Assembly: GCF_001632745.1 (NCBI RefSeq)
Contig: NZ_LQRT01000010.1
Coordinates: forward strand, 25,678-89,677
From: Aquimarina aggregata
GTDB lineage: Bacteria; Bacteroidota; Bacteroidia; Flavobacteriales; Flavobacteriaceae
Reading direction: 5' to 3'
Length of the DNA: 64,000 nt
Position 1 is the first letter of the stretch, and each line of letters opens with the position of its first letter. The notes beneath the pieces were generated by a model, which did not search any database, was not told the DNA's origin, and was given only the letters and a program-made list of their open reading frames with translations. A program made the translations under genes and the position numbers. Positions 24,584 through 32,956 of this stretch are shown here, piece by piece.

Positions 24584-27376
24584 TTAAATTTTATCACTAA
24601 TCTTTTTAATAAGACAAACCCAATCTTGCTGATTTTTACTCTTAGGAATTCCTATTGTTCTTATACCTCCTCCATGTATTTTTTCTACAGAACCATTTTG
24701 CAATTCTCCTCCTTCTAGCGGATCAAACCAATGTATGGAAAATGTTCCCTCGACATCTTTTAAATCTATGGTATATGTTCCAGAGCTTGCTAGATATACT
24801 GCATATATTTCTCCTTCTTTTCTAAGGCAATAAGCTTCCTTGGAATTAACAAGTGTATGCTCTGGTTCCATTTCCCAATAAGGCAAATACCTCTGAAAGA
24901 AAGTAGTAGCATAATTTGTTAGCTCCCAAAGTCTATCTCTTTGACGCCAATCTTCTGATGTTAAATCATTATGAGGATGTTTTGCCCCAAAATACCATTC
25001 TACACCACTACCTCCTGATAACAATGTTCCCCAAAGGGCATACGTTCTTAATGTATTATGATTGATATCTTGATTATCTGGTAATGCTGCTGTATGCCAA
25101 AGTCCTATTTCGTCCATAGTAATCAACCAATCTTGTTTGGCCGCTTTAGCTTTATTTCTCCAAGTTTCTAAAACTTCGGGAGCATGCTCGCGCTCGGATT
25201 GCTGTAGAGATAAACCATCTAAATATTTAAAACCTAAAATAGAATCTAAAATTACTGATCTATGAGGGTCTTCAGAATGTGTATGCAGTAATACGGGATG
25301 TTTGTATGGGTCTGTCTCTTTAAGAAACTTTGCCATATCCTTTCTTTGTTTATCATTTTGTGCTATTGGTGTCCAAGGAGCTAAGCCATTTTCTTCTCCT
25401 AAATTCCAGATTAATCCTAAATGGTGACCATATCTAGCTATTAATTCATGGTAATACAACTGTCTTAATGGTCCTGTATCTCCTCCATCTAACATTGTTT
25501 CATTTTCAGTTTCTTGTAATACTACATGCAACATAATCCCTTTAGATTGCATATGTTCAAATACTATTTCCCACTGTGATAATTTACTAACATCAAAACG
25601 GTCAAATGTTTCTGAATCTGTGTATGGCCATACATCTTTACCATCACCTAAAATATTCAAGGTTAGAAAATAAACAGCATTCATTCCTTTAGAAGCCAAA
25701 TAATTTAATGCCCCAATTAATGATTTTCCTTTTTTATCTTTCCATGTTGCATCTCCCGGTTTCCAATCTTTTAAGTGGTTTGGATATGTATGAATTTCGC
25801 TAGTGGTACTTGCCTCTCCATCTTTTTCTGAAGCTTTAAGGCGATACGTATCGTCAAAATCTACATAAGCTAATAGGTTTTCTGGGCTATTTGCTCCACC
25901 CTTGATCCAATATTTTTTTGAATCTCTAAATTTAAAATATCCTTTAGACACCTCAAGCATACCATTTGCTCTAAAATCAACACCACTTTTATCTGAGTTA
26001 GAAACAATAAAACTACCATTTGCATTAGATATATCAACTTTGGTCCCATTAGTGAGATTAGTATCCAACCCAATACTGTCGTCATGGTGTAGTATTGCTG
26101 AATATGTCCATTCTCCTATTACATCTGGAGTAAACCTAACTTTCCAGATATTACCACTATCTGCACTAGTGTTTGCTGCGTTCCCATCTGCTGCATAAAA
26201 CCCTCTTATAGTACGCTTTGTTTCTGCATGCTTAAATTCTACCGTTAAACGATAATTTAAAAATGGATTATCTATTGCTTTTTCTGATGTTTCTGGTCCT
26301 TTAAATGGTAGGGTTACCGTATGCCATTGTTTATAAACAGTTTTTCGATTTGTGTTAACTACATCGCTATCATTGTGTCCTTTTCTGGGTAATTTTAATC
26401 GCTCTATCGAAGTAAGTTCTGGGCCTCCTCCTCGATTACCACTACCTGATGCTGTATATACATAGTCTCCAACGATTACAAAACCCGAGCCATGACGACC
26501 ATTTAGTAAAGATGGCCATTTATTCCATGATTTAGTTATTGTATTATACGCTTCTACCTCGGCGTGTGCTTTCTCATGGGCAACACTTTCTCCTCCTCCA
26601 ATTACAATTTCATTATTCCATGCAAAAATACCATTGCCTGCTCTTTCGGTAGGTATTGCTAAATCACTGGTTACAGGTTCCCACTTTTGTGCATCAAAAT
26701 CATATACATTTCCATAACTACTGGTTAGAGCCATATCCTGATCTGTTGCCTTAGAGGTTCTGCGACCTGCAAAAGCATATAGTTTATTATTAGCTACTGC
26801 GACCTGAAAATGATCTCGTGCATCAGGTGCATTAGGTAACACATGCCACTCTCCTGTTTTAGGGTCATATGTATCAAACCAAGATTTATATCCGTCTACA
26901 TGACCGTTTGTAATACCGCCAACCAGATAAATTTTATTATTATGATACACGGCTCCGGCCCCTCCTCTACGTCTATTTTTTGGTATTGGATGGCCATATT
27001 CATATCTATCTTCTTCTGGATAATAAATAATAACTTTATCAAGAGGTTTTTCATTTGGCCATTCTCCTGTCATTGCTCCGACTAGGTAAATAGCATTACC
27101 CACCACCACAGGTTGAAAATGATGTAGTTCTATTGGTGTTGGTGATTTTGCTATCCAAGTATTCGTTTTTGTGTCAAATACGTCGGTAGGATTAATTCTT
27201 CTCCCCCCTATTAATAAAATTTTATCCTTATAAGCAACTAAACCTGCTTCATGCCTCGCAGTAGGAATCCCTTTTGCCGGAACAATTTCCCATTGTTGAT
27301 TGTCATCACAACTTTGTAGCAAAAACAATCCTACAATAACCAATGCAATATATTGTAAATAAAAACTTCGTTTCAT
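24584..27376 (-). CDS. Secreted kelch-repeat/DUF5060 glycoside hydrolase-like lipoprotein
   Basis: A 930-residue lipoprotein with lipobox LQSC (Cys23). Residues ~30-335 form a kelch beta-propeller (repeats such as KDKILLIGGRRINPTDVFD, NNKLYAFAGRRTS, GDYVYTASGSG). A DUF5060 beta-sandwich follows at ~345-450 (WHTVTLPFKG, WKVRFTPDVIGEWTYS). The rest is a TIM barrel related to DUF4038/apiosidase-like enzymes, with candidate catalytic acids in WNLGEENG (~660) and TMDEIGLWH (~756). The end (~840-930) is a small beta domain (SSGTYTIDLKDVEGTFSIHW). It probably sits on the cell surface or in the periplasm and trims a glycoside. The operon's catabolic genes lie immediately upstream, so it may supply their substrate; the sugar is not identifiable from sequence. 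Confidence 0.85.
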   Translation of the reverse strand: MKRSFYLQYIALVIVGLFLLQSCDDNQQWEIVPAKGIPTARHEAGLVAYKDKILLIGGRRINPTDVFDTKTNTWIAKSPTPIELHHFQPVVVGNAIYLVGAMTGEWPNEKPLDKVIIYYPEEDRYEYGHPIPKNRRRGGAGAVYHNNKIYLVGGITNGHVDGYKSWFDTYDPKTGEWHVLPNAPDARDHFQVAVANNKLYAFAGRRTSKATDQDMALTSSYGNVYDFDAQKWEPVTSDLAIPTERAGNGIFAWNNEIVIGGGESVAHEKAHAEVEAYNTITKSWNKWPSLLNGRHGSGFVIVGDYVYTASGSGNRGGGPELTSIERLKLPRKGHNDSDVVNTNRKTVYKQWHTVTLPFKGPETSEKAIDNPFLNYRLTVEFKHAETKRTIRGFYAADGNAANTSADSGNIWKVRFTPDVIGEWTYSAILHHDDSIGLDTNLTNGTKVDISNANGSFIVSNSDKSGVDFRANGMLEVSKGYFKFRDSKKYWIKGGANSPENLLAYVDFDDTYRLKASEKDGEASTTSEIHTYPNHLKDWKPGDATWKDKKGKSLIGALNYLASKGMNAVYFLTLNILGDGKDVWPYTDSETFDRFDVSKLSQWEIVFEHMQSKGIMLHVVLQETENETMLDGGDTGPLRQLYYHELIARYGHHLGLIWNLGEENGLAPWTPIAQNDKQRKDMAKFLKETDPYKHPVLLHTHSEDPHRSVILDSILGFKYLDGLSLQQSEREHAPEVLETWRNKAKAAKQDWLITMDEIGLWHTAALPDNQDINHNTLRTYALWGTLLSGGSGVEWYFGAKHPHNDLTSEDWRQRDRLWELTNYATTFFQRYLPYWEMEPEHTLVNSKEAYCLRKEGEIYAVYLASSGTYTIDLKDVEGTFSIHWFDPLEGGELQNGSVEKIHGGGIRTIGIPKSKNQQDWVCLIKKISDKI

Positions 27377-27451
27377 GATTTTTAATTCTTTGTATCCTAA
27401 ATGAATCTCTTTGATGTATTTAATACTCTATTTTTATTCTCCGAATACAAT

Positions 27452-27877
27452 TTACCAAGTCTTATTCTTCAATGCCTCTAAAACCACTACTTCGTCCATT
27501 TCTGCATCCATAGTACCTGCTACAGCTATGGCACCTACTAATTTTCCTTCATACCAAATAGGATATCCACCTTTTAAAGGAACGTATGATTCTACTGTGA
27601 CACTATCTAGTACTAACATAGGTGTTCTTCCTTCTAGTACAACTTTTTCAATATCCATTGTAGGTCTTTTAAATGCCGCCGCCGTTGCTGCTTTTCCTAT
27701 CGCAATTTTAGAAGCGCTACTCATCGTATTATCAAGGCTTTCTAATAAGAGAAGATGACCTCCTTCATCTACAATAGCTATAGCTCCGGGTACATTATGA
27801 TGATTCGCAGATTTAACAGCTTCATTCATCAACATCTTAGCCTCATTATACGTTATTTTAAATGTTGTTTTTGGCAT
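27452..27877 (-). CDS. GlcG/HbpS family protein
   Basis: A 141-residue protein of the GlcG/HbpS (DUF336) family: YNEAKMLMNEAVKSA, IAIVDEGGHLLLLESLDN, IAIGKAATAAAFKRPT, PLKGGYPIWYEGKLVGAIAV. The fold is known from heme-binding and glycolate-operon proteins, and its members often travel with sugar or organic acid catabolism genes. No secretion signal is present. It lies 2 bases after the TIM-barrel gene and before the kelch hydrolase. Exact role unknown. Confidence 0.88.
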   Translation of the reverse strand: MPKTTFKITYNEAKMLMNEAVKSANHHNVPGAIAIVDEGGHLLLLESLDNTMSSASKIAIGKAATAAAFKRPTMDIEKVVLEGRTPMLVLDSVTVESYVPLKGGYPIWYEGKLVGAIAVAGTMDAEMDEVVVLEALKNKTW

Positions 27878-27879
27878 TT

Positions 27880-28839
27880 TTACAGTCTATAAATTTCTTT
27901 TCTTACTAATTGCATTAGATCCATATGTTTTTCCTCATGCATTAAGCGTCTGTACTTATCTCTGTCTAAGTTTTCTACAATATTCCAAATGGCTTTGTTC
28001 ATTTCTGCATGCTCTCTGAAAAAACCAAGCATATCAAAAATTCTTGGTGAAGCATCTGCAGTAAAGTATTTGTCATAACCAAATTCTTTAGCATAAAAGA
28101 AAAACTCAACGGTATGTAAAAAGTTTCTTGACCCGCCTATCAAATCCCAATCAAACTGCCAGTCATTATCATTTGTGTGTAGGTAGTAATCGATATTTGA
28201 TTGCTCACACAATGCCAGTATCTCTGCTGGATTTTCTTTGGCAAGTAGCGCGTGACCAAAATCTATTGTTATTCCTGTAGCCGCATTTTGAACTTCTTTT
28301 AAGAATACAATCGTTTTGGCACAACTATCTAAAAAGCAATTTACTCGAGTCTCATTAATTTTATATTCTACAAACAAAGGCATTTCTGGTTTATAATCTG
28401 CAGCTTCTGCGAAAGCATCTATCATATATTTCCATCCTTTTTGATAATCCACTTGAAATAGATTGTCATATCCATCTGATAAAGGACAGCATGTAACTAA
28501 AGGTGCTCCCACTGCTATAGCATAATCTTTTGCATCTTTAATCATTTGAACTGCATCGGTTCTCAAATTCTCCTTTGGTCTTGATAATGCCCCAGGAACC
28601 CATTTTGTTTCTTTCTTGATATTGGCATTAACAGCTGCAAACTCCAACCCCATATCTTGCATTAACTTTTTTGTTGAATCTGCCTCTTCTGTTTCATAAG
28701 GAAATACAATTTCGACACCTGTTACACCATCTATTTTTTGAACAATTTCTAACCTTTCTTTTAAACCAGTAGGCTTCTGGTATTCTGAAAACCTATCTTG
28801 TGTTTTACTTAAAAACGCTGTTATTATACTCTGTTTCAT
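27880..28839 (-). CDS. TIM-barrel sugar isomerase/epimerase
   Basis: A 319-residue protein of the xylose-isomerase-like TIM barrel superfamily. Candidate metal ligands lie in the VEYKINETRV, ITIDFGHALLAKENPA, YYLHTNDNDWQFDWD and KYFTADASPRIFDM segments. Length and pattern fit sugar isomerases or hydroxypyruvate-isomerase-like enzymes. It lies between a lyxose-isomerase-like cupin and the GlcG-like gene, so it likely performs a step in breakdown of an uncommon aldose or its acid. The precise substrate cannot be told. Confidence 0.85.
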   Translation of the reverse strand: MKQSIITAFLSKTQDRFSEYQKPTGLKERLEIVQKIDGVTGVEIVFPYETEEADSTKKLMQDMGLEFAAVNANIKKETKWVPGALSRPKENLRTDAVQMIKDAKDYAIAVGAPLVTCCPLSDGYDNLFQVDYQKGWKYMIDAFAEAADYKPEMPLFVEYKINETRVNCFLDSCAKTIVFLKEVQNAATGITIDFGHALLAKENPAEILALCEQSNIDYYLHTNDNDWQFDWDLIGGSRNFLHTVEFFFYAKEFGYDKYFTADASPRIFDMLGFFREHAEMNKAIWNIVENLDRDKYRRLMHEEKHMDLMQLVRKEIYRL

Positions 28840-28856
28840 TTATTTTTATCTTTAAT

Positions 28857-29417
28857 TTAATACGCACTACTTGGTGCTTCTTCAATTATAGTGTCTCTAA
28901 CTATATTCGGATCTGTAAATTGATCGTTTAAATCTGTGACTGTAGTTGAAAATGAATACATAACTGCTCCTTTTTCACCTGCCTGAAACCAATGTTTAGT
29001 TCCTGCCGGAAGTTCTAATTGATCTCCAGGATTCATTACGATTTCATTACGCATGGTATAACAATCGTCTTTGTCATCTACTATGAAACCGTGTTTCATA
29101 GTATTTTCTCCTGGAATGTAGAAATATAACTCACCACTAATTGCTCTAATCACTTCTTCTTTTCCTGGATCATCACCCACCGTTGGATGCCAATGTTCTG
29201 GCTCTGTTTGATTTGGTAATAACACCAATATTTTACCTGCAATTCTTCCTGTCTGAAACATGGTTAATATTTGAACTCCCTCTTTTTTAATATGATTTAA
29301 TCCAAAATCCGCAGCTGTCATTTTCTTTTTATCATCCTGTGTAAGTAGTATGCCGGCTTCTTCAATCATTTTGATTGATTTCTGACAGACTTCTTTAAAT
29401 TCTTCAAACTTTATCAT
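28857..29417 (-). CDS. Cupin, D-lyxose ketol-isomerase-like
   Basis: A 186-residue cupin. Metal-ligand patterns are visible in PNQTEPEHWHP (His pair with Glu) and in the second motif around LELPAGTKHWFQAGEKGAVM. The VIRAISGELYFYIPGENT strand and length fit D-lyxose isomerase-like sugar isomerases. It starts 16 bases after the MFS gene and is followed by the TIM-barrel isomerase at 17 bases. A mannose/lyxose-type ketol-isomerase is the likely activity, though the natural substrate is inferred from context only. Confidence 0.78.
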   Translation of the reverse strand: MIKFEEFKEVCQKSIKMIEEAGILLTQDDKKKMTAADFGLNHIKKEGVQILTMFQTGRIAGKILVLLPNQTEPEHWHPTVGDDPGKEEVIRAISGELYFYIPGENTMKHGFIVDDKDDCYTMRNEIVMNPGDQLELPAGTKHWFQAGEKGAVMYSFSTTVTDLNDQFTDPNIVRDTIIEEAPSSAY

Positions 29418-29433
29418 TCTGTTATACTCTTTT

Positions 29434-30702
29434 TTATGTTGTTAGGTGCAATGCTTTTTCTGGTTTAATAGATAACCAAATCGGAATTGCAATTAAATTT
29501 AAACCCGCTGCTAAAAAGAAAAATGGCGTATGCGAACCCGCAAAAGCCATCATATATGGAAACGCTAAAGCGGTAAAAAAAGATCCGAGATTGCCGGCCA
29601 TATTCATAGTTCCGCTCACAGTACCTGAGTGTTCTTTTCCTACATCTAAACATGTAGACCATGAAGGGCTTAATGTCATATCGGCCCCAAAAACCGCCAA
29701 TGATATAAAAATAACCGCACCATTCACTTCATTCATATAAACACTAGCAATAATACCAATAGTAGCAAGTGTAAACCCAATAATTGCAGGTAGTTTTCTA
29801 GATAATCCCCATTTATTCTTTTTATACACAAAATCAACCATCCAGCCTGAAAACCAATTTCCTAATGCTCCAAAAATAAATGGAGCTGAAGAATAAAAAC
29901 CAGCTTCAACGACATCCAGATTATATTTTGCTTTCAAATATGGAAATAACCATGTAAGACAAAAGAAAAAGGTAAAATTGCTACAGAAATATTGTATCAT
30001 GAGTAACCACATGGTACGTGACCCAAACATTCTTTTAAAAAGTATTGGTGATTTGTTTTTGCCTTTTTCTTGTATCCCTTCATCTATAATTACAAGTTCT
30101 TCTATGGTCATGGATTTATGATTTTTAGGATTATCCCTGTACCACCAAAACCAAATTAACGCCCATAAAACACCTATTCCTCCAAGTATTACAAAACTCA
30201 TTCTCCAACCCACAAGGTTAATTAACCAAGCAACTATAGGCAAGGCTATAGCGGCCCCTATTCGTCCTCCTGAAAAATTAATACCATGAACTAAACCTCT
30301 TTCTTTTACAGGTATCCATTTAAAAATGGCACGTGCCATACCAGGAAAGGCCCCTGCTTCTCCCACTCCAAAAAGAAAACGCACTATTAATAGTGCGAAA
30401 AAATTATATACTACTCCTGTAATCGCGGTAAATATGGACCAAATACTTACTACAACTGTTAATACTTTTCTAGCCCCATACTTATCCGCCAAATATCCTG
30501 AAGGTGTTTGAAAAAGAGCATAACCAAGTGCAAAAATAGACAGCCCCCATCCCATTTCTTTATCAGATAGAGATAGATCACTTGCTACTGGATCCTTTGC
30601 CACAGAAATTAGTATTCTATCAAAAAGCACTATCATCGATAGGATAAAAGTCCCTAAGACCATTCGATACCTGACAGGAAAAAAAGAGGCTCTTTTATTC
30701 AT
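29434..30702 (-). CDS. MFS transporter, anion:cation symporter (hexuronate/glucarate-like)
   Basis: A 422-residue, 12-helix major facilitator. The loop signature GYLADKYGARKVLTVV after helix 2, and the strings FDRILISVAKDPVASDLSLS and FGVGEAGAFPGMARAIFKWI, match the ACS family that imports sugar acids and related anions. Its first codons overlap the end of the GntR regulator gene by 8 bases, so expression is coupled. It probably imports the cluster's substrate. In Bacteroidetes a separate outer-membrane route would be needed, and no SusCD pair is present in the window. Confidence 0.9.
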   Translation of the reverse strand: MNKRASFFPVRYRMVLGTFILSMIVLFDRILISVAKDPVASDLSLSDKEMGWGLSIFALGYALFQTPSGYLADKYGARKVLTVVVSIWSIFTAITGVVYNFFALLIVRFLFGVGEAGAFPGMARAIFKWIPVKERGLVHGINFSGGRIGAAIALPIVAWLINLVGWRMSFVILGGIGVLWALIWFWWYRDNPKNHKSMTIEELVIIDEGIQEKGKNKSPILFKRMFGSRTMWLLMIQYFCSNFTFFFCLTWLFPYLKAKYNLDVVEAGFYSSAPFIFGALGNWFSGWMVDFVYKKNKWGLSRKLPAIIGFTLATIGIIASVYMNEVNGAVIFISLAVFGADMTLSPSWSTCLDVGKEHSGTVSGTMNMAGNLGSFFTALAFPYMMAFAGSHTPFFFLAAGLNLIAIPIWLSIKPEKALHLTT

Positions 30703-31330
30703 TTATTTTTTTTAAAATTAGCTGCTTTGTCTTATTTAAATGTTCTTTGGCCATTGATTCTGCCAAATCAGCGTCTCTTTTTTCTATAGCTTCAATAATA
30801 GCGATATGTTCAGATAGTGTCTCTTTTGGTAATCTTAGCAAGCCTATCAAATCCATGCACACTAACAAATTACCTTGTTGAAAAAGCCTGTTTAAAAACC
30901 CATTTCCACTTCCTTTCATTATGGTATTATGAAATTTTGCATCTGCTTTCTGATATAAGGAATTATCGATATCTCCTTCCAAAAAAGGTGTAAATATTTT
31001 TTTAAGCTCGCTTATTTCTTCTGGCCCTGCATTATTTGTAAACAGTCTAACAGCTGTTCCTTCTAAAGCCATTCTACAATCGAAAATTTCTACGATCTCT
31101 ATATCAGAAAACTCCTTTACAATGACTCCTTTTCTGGGTATAGAAACTATTAAACCCTCACCTTCTAGCATTTGTAATGCAGATCTTAAAGGCGTTCTAC
31201 TAATCCCTAAAGTTTCGGCCAACTTATCCTGAACTATTTTTTGTCCAGGAGCTAGTTCTTTAGATATAATCATCGCTCTTACTCTTTTATAAGCCTGAGC
31301 ACTTAACTCATTGTTGAAAATTTTATCCAT
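30695..31330 (-). CDS. GntR/FCD-family transcriptional regulator
   Basis: A 211-residue regulator. The N-terminal winged helix (AYKRVRAMIISKELAPGQKI, LAETLGISRTPLRSALQML) is the GntR DNA-binding domain. The C-terminal part (EIVEIFDCRMALEGTAVRLF, DAKFHNTIMKGSGN, EHIAIIEAIEKRDADLAE) is an all-helical FCD domain with Asp and His metal ligands that bind a carboxylate or sugar acid ligand. It heads the operon and faces two palindromes 13-49 bases before its start, so autoregulation and control of the catabolic operon are likely. Confidence 0.92.
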   Translation of the reverse strand: MDKIFNNELSAQAYKRVRAMIISKELAPGQKIVQDKLAETLGISRTPLRSALQMLEGEGLIVSIPRKGVIVKEFSDIEIVEIFDCRMALEGTAVRLFTNNAGPEEISELKKIFTPFLEGDIDNSLYQKADAKFHNTIMKGSGNGFLNRLFQQGNLLVCMDLIGLLRLPKETLSEHIAIIEAIEKRDADLAESMAKEHLNKTKQLILKKINE

Positions 31331-31342
31331 GCAAATAACACT

Positions 31343-31379
31343 TTGTATACCGTATACAATTCTCGTATACGGTATACAA
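31343..31379. promoter_or_regulatory. Two GTATAC-type operator palindromes
   Basis: TTGTATACCGTATACAA at 31343-31359 and TCGTATACGGTATACAA at 31363-31379, separated by 3 bases. Each is a near-perfect palindrome of GTATAC half-sites, typical of GntR/FCD operators. They lie 13-49 bases upstream of the regulator's ATG, where binding would block the operon promoter. Confidence 0.8.
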
Positions 31380-31597
31380 TAATATAAAAAATATATGAAT
31401 ATCCTTTAGAGATTGCTTAAAAACCTTTGAACTAAACATCGACACAGATTTACCTTACAACAAGAAACACCATAGTTTTTGTGTATCACTATACCAGTTT
31501 TTATAATACTTCTTTTAAATCTTCAAGACAAGATTCTTACACATATGATCAAAGTAAAATGTTTTATCTGCATAAAATTCTCACAACAAATAAAGTA

Positions 31598-31636
31598 AAG
31601 CACAATGATTTACATCATATGTAAATCATTGTGCTT
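31598..31636 (-). terminator. Intrinsic terminator after prfH
   Basis: Arms AAGCACAATGATTTACAT and ATGTAAATCATTGTGCTT pair over 18 bp with a 3-base loop. On the minus strand a T-rich run (TACTTTATTTG) follows. It lies 74 bases past the prfH stop and ends the RNA-repair operon. The remaining spacer up to the GntR operators shows nothing else. Confidence 0.8.
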
Positions 31637-31709
31637 CACAGATTCATTTCCAAACGACAAAAACTAGCTACTGCAACCTTTGTTTTTTCACAGTAACTAT
31701 CTGCCCTTA

Positions 31710-32405
31710 TTAATCCCATTTTTCCTGTCTTAAATTGTTTCTAGATTCTTGTCGTTTAGACTTGTAACTTTTATTTATTTTCTGTTTTTTAAAATCGCTT
31801 CCTGTAAAAACACGAGTAGGATTTCCTCTTTCTAAATTGAGATGATTTCCCCATTGATGCTGAACCAATATTTTTAACTGTTCATTATTATATGTATCCA
31901 CCTTTTCTTGCAATCGTTTTAAAGCTATCTTTTTATTTTGATGTTGCGATCTACTGTCCATCACCAAAACTTGTATGCCAGTTTTTGTATGAATCGCCCT
32001 TATAGCCGAACTCACTTTATTAACATGCTGACCTCCTGCTCCCGAACTCCTTATAGCCTGAAATTTTATTTCATTTTCTTTTAAGAGCATTTTTTCTGTT
32101 TCTTCAATTTCATGAATTCCTATAAACCAGTTTTTACGTTTATTAAACTTTCGAAATGATGATTTTCCTATCCATTGTATCGTACCTAACCAATCTTTTA
32201 AAAAAGGTTCTAATCCATTTCCTTTTAATTGAATAGTTGCAGATTGTAGCGTTCCGTTTTCGGCACCAACTTCCCTGTGTAAAAGTGTATATTTTATCCT
32301 TGCTACTTTTATATCTTCGATAAAATATTTTAAAACTTGAGCTACAACCCAACAACATTCAACAGGTCCTCTACCTGATGTTATTTGTATTATTTTTGTT
32401 TTCAT
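31710..32405 (-). CDS. prfH: Peptide chain release factor homologue PrfH
   Basis: A 231-residue class-I release-factor-like protein. The catalytic GGQ is at 124-126 in IRSSGAGGQHVNKV, followed by a basic C-terminal tail. It lacks the domain that recognises stop codons in RF1/RF2 and matches the PrfH type, which is linked to RtcB and acts on ribosomes damaged at the decoding centre in the described RtcB2-PrfH system. It overlaps the nucleotidyltransferase gene by 4 bases and follows an RtcB gene, so the whole forms one repair operon. A ribosome-rescue role is inferred from that family. Confidence 0.92.
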   Translation of the reverse strand: MKTKIIQITSGRGPVECCWVVAQVLKYFIEDIKVARIKYTLLHREVGAENGTLQSATIQLKGNGLEPFLKDWLGTIQWIGKSSFRKFNKRKNWFIGIHEIEETEKMLLKENEIKFQAIRSSGAGGQHVNKVSSAIRAIHTKTGIQVLVMDSRSQHQNKKIALKRLQEKVDTYNNEQLKILVQHQWGNHLNLERGNPTRVFTGSDFKKQKINKSYKSKRQESRNNLRQEKWD

Positions 32406-32950
32406 TTTAAAGGTTTTTTTGATAGCAATGTATTCCCTACAGGATCTTTACCCTGATTTAACAATTTTGATGCTGCCTTCACTGCCCAGCATTTATCGCT
32501 AGAATGAATACTTGAATAATAGCCTAATAAAGTTTTAGGTGCTACTATTGTCCATCCATTAACAGTAATTGTTTCTACAGACGCAGATTCGAAAAAATCA
32601 ATAGTGATTCGAATCTGTTTACCACTTTCTAACCAGTCTATTTTTTCATATCGTCTAAAATTCTCTTGACTTGGCAAATAATCATATCGTGTCCATACTT
32701 TTTGAAATCCCTGTTCTAAAAGAACGCTCATAACTTGTGGTACGTGTTTCGGATTAACAAAAATGTCAATATCCTTATGATCATGTGCATGCTTATATTC
32801 TGTATGATTATGCTCAGACATAAAATGCCAAGCCCAACCTCCAGAAATTACAATCCATTGTTTTAATTGTTCTAATATTTTTAAACCATGTTCTATTCTA
32901 TAATCTGGCCATAGTTCTCCGTATCTTTTTATATTGTGATTTGCTCCCAT
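32402..32950 (-). CDS. Nucleotidyltransferase in the RtcB-PrfH operon
   Basis: A 182-residue protein of the Pol-beta-type nucleotidyltransferase superfamily, aminoglycoside-adenylyltransferase-like. It has SGGWAWHF (GGW at 37-39), the DxD pair D60 and D62 in HKDIDIFV, and a third carboxylate D118 in IRITIDFF, so the metal-binding triad looks complete. It lies 6 bases after the RtcB stop and overlaps prfH by 4 bases. Its substrate is unknown; a role in adding nucleotides to a damaged RNA end or modifying a repair partner is speculation based on place. An antibiotic-modifying enzyme is the alternative. Confidence 0.82.
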   Translation of the reverse strand: MGANHNIKRYGELWPDYRIEHGLKILEQLKQWIVISGGWAWHFMSEHNHTEYKHAHDHKDIDIFVNPKHVPQVMSVLLEQGFQKVWTRYDYLPSQENFRRYEKIDWLESGKQIRITIDFFESASVETITVNGWTIVAPKTLLGYYSSIHSSDKCWAVKAASKLLNQGKDPVGNTLLSKKPLK

Positions 32951-32956
32951 AATTTT

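Noticed and set aside
27452..27877. Assignment of the GlcG-like protein to glycolate oxidation.
   Set aside because: No glycolate oxidase subunits are nearby. The family is broad, so only the family name is kept.
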